Source: G965207335 sp965207335 (GTDB lineage Bacteria > Pseudomonadota > Gammaproteobacteria > PS1 > Pseudothioglobaceae). Taken from it: a stretch of 64,000 nt of DNA. The position numbers were made by a program, and so were the translations under genes. The stretch lies in assembly GCA_965207335.1 (NCBI GenBank), contig OZ242267.1, forward strand, positions 1,302,001 through 1,366,000, given 5' to 3'. Under the pieces are notes generated by a model. The model was not told the origin of the DNA, did no database searches, and saw nothing but the letters and a program-made list of their open reading frames with translations. Below are positions 1-8,595 of the stretch, in pieces (position 1 is the stretch's first letter; each line of letters opens with the position of its first letter).

Positions 1-1309
1 TATTGTCGCTAGTAGCTACCCCAGATGGATTAGCGTGTTTAACGATAACACAAGAAGGCTTGGTAAATTGTTTTACACACTCCAAAGCAGTATCAGCATC
101 GGCTATATTGTTGTAAGATAATTCCTTGCCTTGTATTTGCCTGCTGTTTACTATTGAGGTATTATTGTTATTATCCTCTACATATAACGAGGCGTTTTGA
201 TGTGGGTTTTCGCCATACCTTAACTCTTGTTTTTTGCTAAGTTGTAGATTAATAGTGTTAGAAAATGACTTATCATCACCTCCTAAATAATTAGCAATAT
301 CGCCATCGTATTTTGTACTATGTTCAAAAACCTTTAATGCCAAGTACTCTCTGGTTGTTAAAGTAGTATTTCCAGATTGTTTTATTTCTAATAAAACCTT
401 ATCGTAATCAGCACTATCAACAATAACACTGACAAATTTATGGTTTTTAGCAGCAGCTCTTAACATAGCAGGTCCGCCAATATCAATATTTTCAATAGCC
501 AGCTCTTTTGTGCAATCTTGTTTAGATATAGTTTTTGCAAATGGATATAAATTTACTACTACTAAATCAATAAGAATAATATTATGCTCTTGCATAGCAT
601 CATAGTCCTTGTCTCTTCTTGCTAATATGCCACCGTGTATTTTAGGATTGATGGTTTTTATTCTCCCATCCATCATTTCTGGAAAATTAGTGTAGCTCTC
701 AATATCTATAATATCTATACCATTTTTTTGTAAATGTTTTGCTGTACCCCCTGTTGCAAAAATTTTTATTTTTTTATCCTGTAAGCTTTTTGCAAACTCG
801 GTAATACCTGTTTTATCAGACACACTAATTAAAGCATTAGTTATTTTATTAAGGTCTTCTTTATTATGCAAGCGGTAAAGGTGAGGATCATCAGGTGCAG
901 TAACCTCCATACTCTCTTGAAAGCCCTTAACATAAGTATAAACCGCAATTATTTGCTTATCTATTATTAGGCCTTCACAAACTGCAATAGAGTCTTTTAA
1001 CTTAGCTATAGAAAAATTTTTATTGTAAATATAGGCTTTATTTAATAATGCAAAAATACTTGTCAAGTATTTTTTAGTATTAAACTTTGTAATTGTTTTT
1101 TGTAGGTATGGAATAGAAAAAACTAGTAATTTAATATCATCTAGTGCAGTAATTTTGATTTGATAACTCTGGCAGTATTTGCTAATATCATCTAACGAGT
1201 CAGCAAGAGCTACAAAAAATAACTCTTTTTTATTAGTTTTTATACTATTTTCATCAACTAAAAATGCAAATAACTCACTGGCAGTTTTAATAAAATCTTT
1301 TTCTTGCAA
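1..1309 (-). CDS. purH: PurH (AICAR formyltransferase/IMP cyclohydrolase), 3' truncated by window edge, with N-terminal extension
   Basis: Bifunctional enzyme for the last two steps of IMP synthesis. Recognisable PurH starts near 845 with the cyclohydrolase motif ISVSDKTG, continues through FPEMMDGRIKT and KIHGGILARR, and reaches the transformylase motif VKHANPSGVA at the window edge, so the 3' end is missing. The frame has no stop between PurH and about 1337, adding roughly 150 residues not normally found in PurH. Possible starts are TTG 1309 (used here) or ATG 910, which would leave only about 22 extra residues. The extension resembles the protein at 48269-48637, beside purD. A single TAA at 1340-1342 separates this frame from the 53-codon ORF upstream. 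PurH identity is sure; the start is not. Confidence 0.93.
   Translation of the reverse strand, partial: MQEKDFIKTASELFAFLVDENSIKTNKKELFFVALADSLDDISKYCQSYQIKITALDDIKLLVFSIPYLQKTITKFNTKKYLTSIFALLNKAYIYNKNFSIAKLKDSIAVCEGLIIDKQIIAVYTYVKGFQESMEVTAPDDPHLYRLHNKEDLNKITNALISVSDKTGITEFAKSLQDKKIKIFATGGTAKHLQKNGIDIIDIESYTNFPEMMDGRIKTINPKIHGGILARRDKDYDAMQEHNIILIDLVVVNLYPFAKTISKQDCTKELAIENIDIGGPAMLRAAAKNHKFVSVIVDSADYDKVLLEIKQSGNTTLTTREYLALKVFEHSTKYDGDIANYLGGDDKSFSNTINLQLSKKQELRYGENPHQNASLYVEDNNNNTSIVNSRQIQGKELSYNNIADADTALECVKQFTKPSCVIVKHANPSGVATSDN
1057..1154. repeat. 98-bp direct repeat, copy 1 (inside the purH extension)
   Basis: Nearly identical to 1556-1653, with a few substitutions. Both begin with the palindrome AATACTTGTCAAGTATT. 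This copy encodes, on the minus strand, a stretch with LLVFSIPYLQ in the extension upstream of PurH. Confidence 0.9.
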
Positions 1310-1339
1310 GTTAAAGCTCAAAATTAAACAATGTGGTTT

Positions 1340-1501
1340 TTATAGCTTATACTTATCACTAAAATAAAAATTTATAAATTTAGAGCGATGATTATCCTTT
1401 TTTACAGTCTTTGTGTTAGTAGTTTTTTTCTTAAATAACTTTACTTGGTGTTTGATTTCAGAGACAACATCTTTAGATAACTCTTGTTTGTTATAATTCA
1501 T
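1340..1501 (-). CDS. 53-residue lysine-rich hypothetical protein upstream of purH
   Basis: Starts at ATG 1501 with a good ribosome-binding site (GAGAGG a few bases upstream) and ends at TAA 1340-1342. The product is basic (a KKKTTNTKTVKKDNH stretch) with no recognised domain, signal peptide or membrane segment. It lies in exactly the same frame as the extended purH frame immediately downstream. Either it is a short leader-type gene, or the front part of a longer protein cut by one nonsense codon. An extended -10 promoter sits 40 bp upstream. The strong RBS argues that translation really starts here. Confidence 0.5.
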   Translation of the reverse strand: MNYNKQELSKDVVSEIKHQVKLFKKKTTNTKTVKKDNHRSKFINFYFSDKYKL

Positions 1502-1540
1502 TTTCCTCTCACTTTACCGGTAATTTTTTAACACCGCTTA

Positions 1541-1561
1541 ATTATACCATATTAATACTTG
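1541..1561 (-). promoter_or_regulatory. Extended -10 promoter for the purH transcription unit
   Basis: On the minus strand TGGTATAAT (TATAAT at 1546-1541) is an extended -10 element. The palindrome AATACTTGACAAGTATT lies just upstream and could be an operator; that role is inference. The RBS and ATG 1501 follow at a suitable distance. Confidence 0.5.
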
Positions 1562-1653
1562 TCAAGTATTTTTTAGTATTAAACTTTGTAATTGTCTTTT
1601 GTAGGTAGGGAATAGAAAAAACTAGTAATTTAATATCATCTAGTGCAGTAATT
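1556..1653. repeat. 98-bp direct repeat, copy 2 (between fis and the purH unit)
   Basis: Second copy of 1057-1154. Here it is not part of a long reading frame and its palindromic end adjoins the promoter at 1541-1561. It looks like a duplicated fragment of the purH extension. Confidence 0.9.
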
Positions 1654-1676
1654 TATTTTTTTGTTCTACTATAATT

Positions 1677-1910
1677 TTACAAGTTATAAAGCTTAGCCTT
1701 TTTATTAAAGGTAGCACGGTTAATACCTAGTATTTTGGATGCCTTGCTTTTATTATTATTTGTTTTTTTTAAAATAAACTTAAATAAAATTTTCTCAACA
1801 TCGTTTAGCAGTAGTTTATGCAAATTAGTACAATTGCTATAACCTAAATCATCAATACACTCTGATAATTTGTTATTAATACATTCTTCTAGGTTGTATT
1901 TATCACTCAT
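1677..1910 (-). CDS. fis: Fis-family nucleoid-associated DNA-binding protein
   Basis: Small DNA-bending regulator of about 77 residues. The C-terminal half has the Fis helix-turn-helix (KASKILGINRATFNKKAKLY), preceded by the helical dimerisation part. ATG 1910 was preferred over an upstream TTG because of a GGA ribosome-binding site just before it and the usual Fis length. Fis commonly sits directly upstream of purH in gammaproteobacteria, as here, with the 98-bp repeat and the small ORF between them. Regulation of the purH unit by Fis is not shown. Confidence 0.9.
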   Translation of the reverse strand: MSDKYNLEECINNKLSECIDDLGYSNCTNLHKLLLNDVEKILFKFILKKTNNNKSKASKILGINRATFNKKAKLYNL

Positions 1911-2028
1911 ATTATTCCACAAAAAGAATTACTATTTTTTTATACAGGGAATTGTATAAAAACTTTTTATAAAAATTATAAACTATCTTAAAACCATAAA
2001 TATTATATATTGCAAAATAATTTATTTT

Positions 2029-2592
2029 TTATGTATTAGATAATTTAGTAAACCTTGTTTTTAAGCGTTGTTGCTTTAATTTTGATAAATGATCAATAAA
2101 TAGCTTGCCTTGTAAATGGTCCATTTCATGTTGTATGCATACAGACAATAAGCCGTCTGTATCTATTTCAAAAGATTTGCCATTAATATCTAAGGCACTA
2201 ATTAAGATATTTTTATAGCGTTTAACTTTTGCTTGAAATTCTTCAACAGACAAACAACCCTCAGTATATTCTGCCATACCACTATGTTTTATTAGTTTTG
2301 GATTAATAAGACATATTTGATTATCCTTATTTTTATTTTTATTGTGTGTAGTTTTATTGTTTATTCTATTAGCTAGTATTGCTTGATATTCTTCATCAAG
2401 CTTAGGCACATCCATAACTATTATTTGATAATGATAATCAATCTGAGTTGCCGCCAAGCCAATACCGTTTTTTTTATACATAGTTTCAAACATATTAGCG
2501 ACTAAAGTTTTAATTTTATTATCAACTTTTGTAATAGGTTTTGCCTTAATTCGCAGTCTTTTATCTGGGAAGGTTAATATAGGTAGAAGCAT
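2029..2592 (-). CDS. def: Peptide deformylase
   Basis: Removes the N-terminal formyl group from nascent proteins in the cytoplasm. All three family motifs are present: GIGLAATQ near residue 43, EGCLS near 111 (metal-binding Cys) and QHEMDH near 154 (metal-binding His residues and catalytic Glu). ATG 2592 was chosen because the product then begins MLLPILTFPD as deformylases do, and it follows the kdsD stop by one base, suggesting coupling. Between residues about 75 and 92 there is an unusual Asn/Lys-rich insertion (NKTTHNKNKNKDN) that should form a surface loop. Confidence 0.96.
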   Translation of the reverse strand: MLLPILTFPDKRLRIKAKPITKVDNKIKTLVANMFETMYKKNGIGLAATQIDYHYQIIVMDVPKLDEEYQAILANRINNKTTHNKNKNKDNQICLINPKLIKHSGMAEYTEGCLSVEEFQAKVKRYKNILISALDINGKSFEIDTDGLLSVCIQHEMDHLQGKLFIDHLSKLKQQRLKTRFTKLSNT

Positions 2593-2593
2593 A

Positions 2594-3559
2594 TTAAATA
2601 ATTTTTGCAATTAATAAGCTGTGCATGTTTATAGCGCCCACTATTTTATCATCATCATCTTTTACAGGCAATGAGTTAATTTTATATTTATCCATTATAT
2701 CTAATGCTGATATTGCAGGTTTGTTTTTATTAATACTGTGACTATTTTTAATAATAACATCGTAAATATTCAAATTACTAATATTACTATTAGTTTGTAA
2801 TAATCTACGCAAATCGCCATCTGTAAATACCCCTAATAGTTTTTTATTATTATCAATTACTATAACAAACCCCATAGTTTTCTCACTCATAAGTACGAGC
2901 GCCTCCATTAAAGGTATGTTTTTTTCTATAATAGGTGCATCATCTTTGGCTTTCATAATATCATAAACCGATATTAATAATTTTTTACCTAGTGCACCCG
3001 ATGGGTGGGTTCTGGCAAAGTCATCAACACTAAAGCCCCTATCATTAAGTAAACTAATAGCCAAAGCATCACCCATTACTAAGGTCGCTGTTGTTGATGA
3101 AGTTGGGGTTAAGTTGTGCGGGCAAGCTTCTTTTGTAACGCTGATATCTAAATGTGCATTTGCTAATTTTGCAATAGCAGATTTTTTATTACCAGTCATA
3201 GCAATAATAGGGATTCTAAGTCTTTTTATAGCAGGAATTATTGTTAAAATTTCATTACTATTGCCAGAATAAGATATAAGCATACAAACATCACTGCTTA
3301 CTATCATACCTAAGTCACCGTGTCCTGCCTCTGTTGGATGGATAAAAAAAGATGGTGTACCTGTACTAGCAAATGTAGCAGATATTTTTCTGGCTATATG
3401 TCCTGATTTACCTACACCCATCAATATTAATTTACCCTGACTTTTTTTGATAATATCGCAGGCTACGATAAAATTATTATCTAATTTATCTTTTAAATTT
3501 ATAATTTCTTTTGATTCTGTTAGAATAACTTGTTTTGCTGTTGCTAGTATTGTATTCAT
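2594..3559 (-). CDS. kdsD: D-arabinose-5-phosphate isomerase (KpsF/GutQ/KdsD family)
   Basis: Interconverts ribulose-5-phosphate and arabinose-5-phosphate, the first step toward KDO for lipopolysaccharide. The product (321 residues) has an N-terminal SIS sugar-isomerase domain with VGKSGHIARK near residue 50 and the HPTEAGHGDLGM signature near 80, followed by two CBS domains (about 205-321). The length is normal for the family. It is translationally close to def (one-base gap). No other KDO gene is nearby, so the symbol rests on family membership alone. Confidence 0.93.
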   Translation of the reverse strand: MNTILATAKQVILTESKEIINLKDKLDNNFIVACDIIKKSQGKLILMGVGKSGHIARKISATFASTGTPSFFIHPTEAGHGDLGMIVSSDVCMLISYSGNSNEILTIIPAIKRLRIPIIAMTGNKKSAIAKLANAHLDISVTKEACPHNLTPTSSTTATLVMGDALAISLLNDRGFSVDDFARTHPSGALGKKLLISVYDIMKAKDDAPIIEKNIPLMEALVLMSEKTMGFVIVIDNNKKLLGVFTDGDLRRLLQTNSNISNLNIYDVIIKNSHSINKNKPAISALDIMDKYKINSLPVKDDDDKIVGAINMHSLLIAKII

Positions 3560-3867
3560 AAATACATTTTAAGAGCCGTGTACGATAAAAGTTTTAGTAA
3601 GGTATATTAGTTATTTTAATATTTTTTATTGCAATATAATAGGTTTATTTTATACTAATACCACTACATGAAATGATAAGGTTTAAGTTTTGTAGCAGTA
3701 TGTGTGAAACATTGCTTTTTATATGTGTTCTTGCTTAGGATAATATTGAGTTGATGATAAAGCGACGACATATACTTTCTTAATATAAAAACAATAGTTA
3801 AAAGCAGTGCTACGCATAAATACACTTATTATTAAGGTATTTATAATATTGTTAAAGAATTAAAACT
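3560..3867. other. Intergenic region without recognisable gene
   Basis: About 308 bp of AT-rich DNA between two divergent genes. It must hold promoters for kdsD (leftward) and the phosphatase (rightward), but no convincing hexamer pair, RNA gene or copy of the window's repeats could be assigned. Confidence 0.5.
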
Positions 3868-4332
3868 ATGAAAAAAATATTGTTTGTATGTATGGGTAAT
3901 ATTTGTCGCTCTCCCACTGCACAGGGAGTATTTGAGAATATAGTTAAACAACAGCATAAACAGGGTTTATTTGAAGTAGATTCAGCAGGAACTCATTCAT
4001 ATCACATAGGCAGTAAACCAGATAGTAGAGCCCAAAAAACTACATTAAAAAACGGCATTGATATATCACATCAAAGAGCAAGAGCAGTGAATGATAGTGA
4101 CTACCGCTATTATGATTATATTATTGCTATGGATGATGATAATTATCAAATATTACAAAGACAATCACCAGCAGAATTTAACCATAAAATACATAGGCTA
4201 TTAGATTTTTTACCAGAAAATTCATTAACCTCTGTTCCAGACCCTTATTATCATAATAATTTTGATTTTACATATCAATTAATATACGATGCCAGTGATA
4301 AATTACTAATACATATTAGTGGCGATGATTGA
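3868..4332 (+). CDS. Low-molecular-weight protein-tyrosine phosphatase
   Basis: Cytoplasmic phosphotyrosine phosphatase of 154 residues. The P-loop is at the N-terminus (C8-MGNIC-R14-S, the CX5R motif) and the general-acid Asp is in VPDPYY (D125), both as expected. Relatives either partner capsule tyrosine kinases (Wzb/Etp) or have unrelated roles; no kinase or export gene is nearby, so the substrate is unknown. The last bases overlap the start of nadB (ATG 4325) by 8 bp, indicating co-transcription. Confidence 0.93.
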   Translation: MKKILFVCMGNICRSPTAQGVFENIVKQQHKQGLFEVDSAGTHSYHIGSKPDSRAQKTTLKNGIDISHQRARAVNDSDYRYYDYIIAMDDDNYQILQRQSPAEFNHKIHRLLDFLPENSLTSVPDPYYHNNFDFTYQLIYDASDKLLIHISGDD

Positions 4333-5920
4333 TACTTTTGATGTTGTTATTATAGGCTCTGGTGCTGCTGGTATGTCGTGTGCATTACAATTATCCAGTA
4401 GTTTAAAAATTGCTATTATTAGCAAAGATAGGATTTTAGAAAGTAGCTCGTTTTATGCTCAAGGCGGTATTTCTGCTGTTTTAACACCAAGTGATAGTTT
4501 TCAAGAGCATATCCAAGATACAATGACAACATCGGTTGGTTTAGCGGATGAAAAATCGGTTATATTTATGGTACAACAAGCCCCAAATGCAATTAAATCA
4601 TTAGAAAAAAATGGGGTAATATTTACTAAGCAAGACAACCACTATCATTTAACAAAAGAGGGCGGGCATAGCAAAAAAAGAGTAGCTCATATTGCTGATA
4701 AAACAGGTTTTGCAATTCAAACTAATCTATTAGCACAAATAAAATCTAAGTCAAACATTACTTTGTTTGAACACCATATAGCAATTGACTTATTGATTAA
4801 TAATAATAAATGCTACGGGACTTTTGTTATTAATAAAAAGACAAATGATATTAGTAGATTTCTTGCCGCACATACCATACTAGCAACAGGAGGAGCTAGT
4901 AAAATTTATCTTTATACTTCAAATCCAGATACTTCAACTGGCGATGGTATTGCTATGGCATATAGAGCAGGTTGTGATATTGTTGATATGGAGTTTACTC
5001 AATTTCACCCAACTTGCCTATATCATGCCGATGCTAAATCATTTTTAATATCTGAGGCTGTTCGTGGCGAGGGAGGTAAATTATTACTGCCAAACGGTAA
5101 AAGATTTATGCATAAGTATGATAGCAGAGGCGAATTATCCCCAAGAGATATAGTTGCTTTTGCTATTGATAATGAAATGAAAACCAAAGGCATTGATTGC
5201 GTATATTTAGATATATCATTTCGTGCTAAAAAATGGATTATCAAGCACTTTCCGACCATTTATAAAAAGTGCCTAACATTTGGTATAGATATTACCAAGA
5301 CTGCAATTCCAGTTGTACCATCAGCACATTATACTTGTGGCGGCGTTAAAACTAATTTAGATGCAAAAACCAGTTGTAATAATTTATACGCCATAGGAGA
5401 GACAGCATTTACCAATGTCCATGGTGCTAATAGAATGGCAAGCAACTCACTGTTAGAGTGCATAGTATTTGCTACTACCTGTGCTAACTATATCAGTAAA
5501 ATAGTTAAAAAAACCACCACAATAGATAATTTTGATAACTGGGATTCTAGCTTAGTAGTTAAACCAAAAGAGTTAGTGATAGTTAGCCATCTATGGGATG
5601 AGGTGCGTAGATTAATGTGGAATTTTGTAGGCATAGTAAGGAGTAATAAACGATTACTATCAGCACAAAAACACCTAGATATAATAACAAAAGAAGTGGA
5701 TACATACTATAAAAATTATATTATTTCTAGTGATTTAATAGAATTAAGAAATTTAGTGCAAATAGCAAATATTACCATTAAGTCTGCATTAGCAAGAAAG
5801 GAAAGCAGAGGACTACACTACAATACTGATTACCCAGACAAACTTGATAAAATATGTCATACCATTATTAAAAAGTCTATTAAAAACCAAATTACAATCT
5901 CAAGTGCCAATTGCCATTAA
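4325..5920 (+). CDS. nadB: L-aspartate oxidase
   Basis: FAD enzyme that oxidises aspartate to iminoaspartate, the first step of de novo NAD synthesis. The N-terminus carries the dinucleotide-binding motif DVVIIGSGAAGMSCAL, then SSFYAQGGISAVL typical of NadB. The central catalytic region includes EFTQFHPTCL and SEAVRGEGG, and the C-terminal part has the GANRMASNSLLE and helical segments. Length (about 531 residues) is normal. ATG 4325 was taken over GTG 4319. It overlaps the phosphatase gene. nadA and nadC are not in the window. Confidence 0.96.
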   Translation: MIDTFDVVIIGSGAAGMSCALQLSSSLKIAIISKDRILESSSFYAQGGISAVLTPSDSFQEHIQDTMTTSVGLADEKSVIFMVQQAPNAIKSLEKNGVIFTKQDNHYHLTKEGGHSKKRVAHIADKTGFAIQTNLLAQIKSKSNITLFEHHIAIDLLINNNKCYGTFVINKKTNDISRFLAAHTILATGGASKIYLYTSNPDTSTGDGIAMAYRAGCDIVDMEFTQFHPTCLYHADAKSFLISEAVRGEGGKLLLPNGKRFMHKYDSRGELSPRDIVAFAIDNEMKTKGIDCVYLDISFRAKKWIIKHFPTIYKKCLTFGIDITKTAIPVVPSAHYTCGGVKTNLDAKTSCNNLYAIGETAFTNVHGANRMASNSLLECIVFATTCANYISKIVKKTTTIDNFDNWDSSLVVKPKELVIVSHLWDEVRRLMWNFVGIVRSNKRLLSAQKHLDIITKEVDTYYKNYIISSDLIELRNLVQIANITIKSALARKESRGLHYNTDYPDKLDKICHTIIKKSIKNQITISSANCH

Positions 5921-5939
5921 AGAATTTTTTGATAGTTAA

Positions 5940-6458
5940 TTACATATACAAGGAGTTATATGCATCAACTGTTTCCTCGCAGTAAGTGGCAGCACCAGCA
6001 AATTCAATACCATCAATAAAGTCATCTTTGCTGTAACCAAAAAGGTCAACAGTCATCTCGCAGGCTATAAATTTAACATTGAATTCTTGACACATACTTC
6101 TTAACTCTTCTAATTTGGCAATACCATGTTTTGCCATAGTTTTTTTCATTAATAATGTTACTAATTTCTCTGCTCCAGGAACATTCCATAAGATATTTGG
6201 AATTTTAGGACCAAAGTCTATGTTTTGTAACCAACTAGGTCCAAAAGGTAACTTCATAGGCATAGACGGATTACCAATAGGGCTAACCCTTAATTTACTT
6301 AAATCTTTTAATAATAAATTTAGTCCATAAAAAGTAAAAAACATAGTAACCTCTCTATCTAAGGCTACTGCTGTGCTTGCAATAATAAATGGCGGATAAG
6401 CCCAGTCAAATGTTCCTTTTGAAGCAATAATTGTTATCTTTTTACCTTTTTCTGCCAT
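5940..6458 (-). CDS. dsrE2: DsrE2-type DsrE/DsrF-like sulfur-relay protein
   Basis: Member of the DsrE/DsrF/DsrH-like superfamily (172 residues). The pattern IIASKGTFDWAYPPFIIAST near the N-terminus and FFTFYGLNLL near residue 42 are typical of DsrE2 proteins. A conserved Cys lies in FIACEMTVDLFG near residue 132, with further Cys at about 124 and 160. In sulfur oxidisers DsrE2 is encoded with TusA and often a rhodanese, passing persulfide sulfur toward cytoplasmic oxidation. Here tusA lies 85 bp upstream on the same strand; no rhodanese is adjacent. The role in sulfur transfer is from family knowledge. Confidence 0.88.
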   Translation of the reverse strand: MAEKGKKITIIASKGTFDWAYPPFIIASTAVALDREVTMFFTFYGLNLLLKDLSKLRVSPIGNPSMPMKLPFGPSWLQNIDFGPKIPNILWNVPGAEKLVTLLMKKTMAKHGIAKLEELRSMCQEFNVKFIACEMTVDLFGYSKDDFIDGIEFAGAATYCEETVDAYNSLYM

Positions 6459-6543
6459 AATAATTAACCCTGTTGTTTAAAAAAAAATACGGAATTATTA
6501 AAAACTTTACACTAAAAAAACCATTAAGACTTTGCGGAAATTA

Positions 6544-6771
6544 TTAGGCAGTTTTTTTAATTTTAAATATATATTTACCACCTTCTTCAGCACTGCTTAA
6601 GAGTGTATTCCCTGTTTGGTTGCAAAATGCTTCTATGTCTTTAACAGAACCAGCATCTGTTGATATTACCTCTAGTATTTGTCCGCCATTCATTTTAGTT
6701 AATTCTTTTTTAGTTTTTAAAATAGGCAGTGGACAGTTTAAACCTGAAGCATCTAAAACTTGGTCTGACAT
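6544..6771 (-). CDS. tusA: Sulfur carrier protein TusA
   Basis: Small (75-residue) cytoplasmic sulfur carrier. It begins DQVLDASGLNCPLPILKTKK, with the active Cys13 in the CPxP motif near the start of helix 1, and has the two-layer sandwich length of TusA. Relatives carry sulfur for tRNA thiolation or, in sulfur oxidisers, for dissimilatory oxidation. The adjacent dsrE2 gene favours the second role. A copy of the GAGACC inverted-repeat element begins 18 bp upstream of the start codon and may have altered its promoter. Confidence 0.95.
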   Translation of the reverse strand: MSDQVLDASGLNCPLPILKTKKELTKMNGGQILEVISTDAGSVKDIEAFCNQTGNTLLSSAEEGGKYIFKIKKTA

Positions 6772-6789
6772 AAAATAACTCCTTTAATA

Positions 6790-6953
6790 GAGACCTTTGC
6801 ACAAACATGAATAATCATCAGAACTTAGCTTTTCACTCACTTGATAATTTTTATCAAACCAACCTTAGAACAACTAGGACAGGCTTAATAGAAAATCATC
6901 AATTAAGCAAAAATCAGAGCTCTGTTAATCATCCCTATTTATGCAAATGTCTC
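6790..6953 (+). repeat. GAGACC inverted-repeat element (MITE-like), full copy
   Basis: About 164 bp with terminal inverted repeats (GAGACCTTTGCA... and ...TGCAAATGTCTC). It has no coding capacity. Matching full copies are at 20219-20380 and 33352-33516. It occupies the region upstream of tusA. Confidence 0.9.
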
Positions 6954-7347
6954 AAATAAAAACTTAATTTTACTTGTTAGTTGTCTGTATGTCAATAAAT
7001 TATTTATTGACTATTGCATAAGGGCAATTAAAAATGTTAATAATAACCACAATTATTAAGATATAAGCAGACTTCAAGTGCATTTTGTATTAGCATTAAA
7101 TTAATTATATACACTGTGTTATAATGTACTATTTTTAAATAAAGACTACTGCACAAGGATATTTATGGCAGTGTCTTAACAATTTTTTTGTTTGCGGGCT
7201 TATGTGAGACTTTGTTTTTAGGCGTGCTTTTAGCTTAAAATTCACTCATTGTTTTGCCTTAACTTAGATTTTTACCCTATTCAATAAAACCTACTCGCTT
7301 AATGCAGTAATCTTAGTCAATTAAACGATAGTTTGCTACAAAATAGT
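6954..7347. other. Intergenic region, with a second inverted-repeat element at about 7142-7315
   Basis: The segment 7142-7315 is bounded by imperfect inverted ends (AAGACTACTGCAC at left; GCATTAAG...-type end TTAATGCAGTAATCTTA at right). Similar ends recur at 40448, 46266 and 46941. No gene was seen in the remaining AT-rich DNA, which must contain the pgi promoter. Confidence 0.5.
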
Positions 7348-8595
7348 ATGATTAATAACTTATTTTTTGCTAGTAGTTTTAAAAAAGATACCTTAAATGC
7401 TATAAAAAAAGAAGTTGCAACCACAGGTCATTATGCACTTCCAGAACAAGATACTAGCTATATAAAAAAACACATAAAAAATATCATAAGCAGTCAGCCT
7501 AATATTGAGTTTATAGTGGTAATTGGCATAGGAGGTAGTAGTTTGGGGGCGCAGGCTATTTATGAGTTTTTAAAAACCGTGCATAAATTAACTAGAAAGT
7601 TATATTTTTTAGATAGTACAAATCCTGTGGATATAAATAATATTTGTGCTAAATTAAATTTTCATAAAACTCATTTTGTAGTAATCAGTAAATCAGGCGA
7701 TACTATTGAGGTAATGGCAATTTATAAATATCTATTAGCAGAAATAAAGGGCTATAATTTAGACTATTATCCGTTTAGCTTTATCAGCGCTAAAAATTCT
7801 AAACTAATATCGTATGCAAAAGACATATCAGCAAATTATTTAGAAATAGCAACAAACATTAGTGGCAGATTTTCTGTGTTAAGTGCAGTAGGATTAGTAC
7901 CATTATCCTTAGTTGGCATAAATATAGACAAGATATTATTAGGTGCAAAAATTATCAAAGATAGTTTTTTTAATAATGACTACATGGCTAGCGTATTGTT
8001 AAAAAAATCTCATTATTACGCCAAAAACTGTAATAATATTAATATTAATGTGGTTTTTTGTTATAGTCAATCATTACACTTTTTTAATGATTGGTTTGTG
8101 CAATTGTGGGGGGAAAGTTTAGCAAAATTACAAAAAAATAGCAAAACTAACATTGGATTAACACCAATGGGTTTAATAGGGCCAAAAGACCAGCATTCGT
8201 TTTTACAATTATTAGTACAAGGAAAACGGGATAAAAGTGTTAGCTTTATTAAACTAAAAAGTTATGATGATAAAAGCATTACCCCAAGTCCTAAGTTAGA
8301 TAAACTACTTAATACCAGTATATTAAACAATATACTATTTTCGCAACTAATAGATATGCAAGCTGATGCAACGATAGAATTTTTAACAAGTTATGACGAT
8401 ATTCCTATTGATGTTATTGAACTAGAATCCCAAGACGAGTCCAATATAGGACAATTAATTTATTATTTTGAGCTTCTTACCTCACTTGTTGGGCATTTAT
8501 TAAACATAAACACCTACAACCAACCTAGTGTTGAAGATGCTAAATTAATCCTTAAAGATAAGCTAAAAAAACACCATGCAAAATATAAACTATGA
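7348..8595 (+). CDS. pgi: Glucose-6-phosphate isomerase
   Basis: Interconverts glucose-6-phosphate and fructose-6-phosphate. The phosphate-binding loop GIGGSSLGAQAIYEF lies near residue 60, followed by SKSGDTIE near 120, FNDWFVQLWGESLAK near 240 and GPKDQHSFLQLLVQG near 270, all PGI signatures. At about 415 residues it is a short-form PGI. ATG 7348 was chosen; TTG 7333 is an in-frame alternative. Its TGA overlaps the ATG of cas13a (ATGA), so the two are probably co-transcribed and translationally coupled. galU lies beyond the CRISPR array. Confidence 0.95.
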   Translation: MINNLFFASSFKKDTLNAIKKEVATTGHYALPEQDTSYIKKHIKNIISSQPNIEFIVVIGIGGSSLGAQAIYEFLKTVHKLTRKLYFLDSTNPVDINNICAKLNFHKTHFVVISKSGDTIEVMAIYKYLLAEIKGYNLDYYPFSFISAKNSKLISYAKDISANYLEIATNISGRFSVLSAVGLVPLSLVGINIDKILLGAKIIKDSFFNNDYMASVLLKKSHYYAKNCNNININVVFCYSQSLHFFNDWFVQLWGESLAKLQKNSKTNIGLTPMGLIGPKDQHSFLQLLVQGKRDKSVSFIKLKSYDDKSITPSPKLDKLLNTSILNNILFSQLIDMQADATIEFLTSYDDIPIDVIELESQDESNIGQLIYYFELLTSLVGHLLNINTYNQPSVEDAKLILKDKLKKHHAKYKL

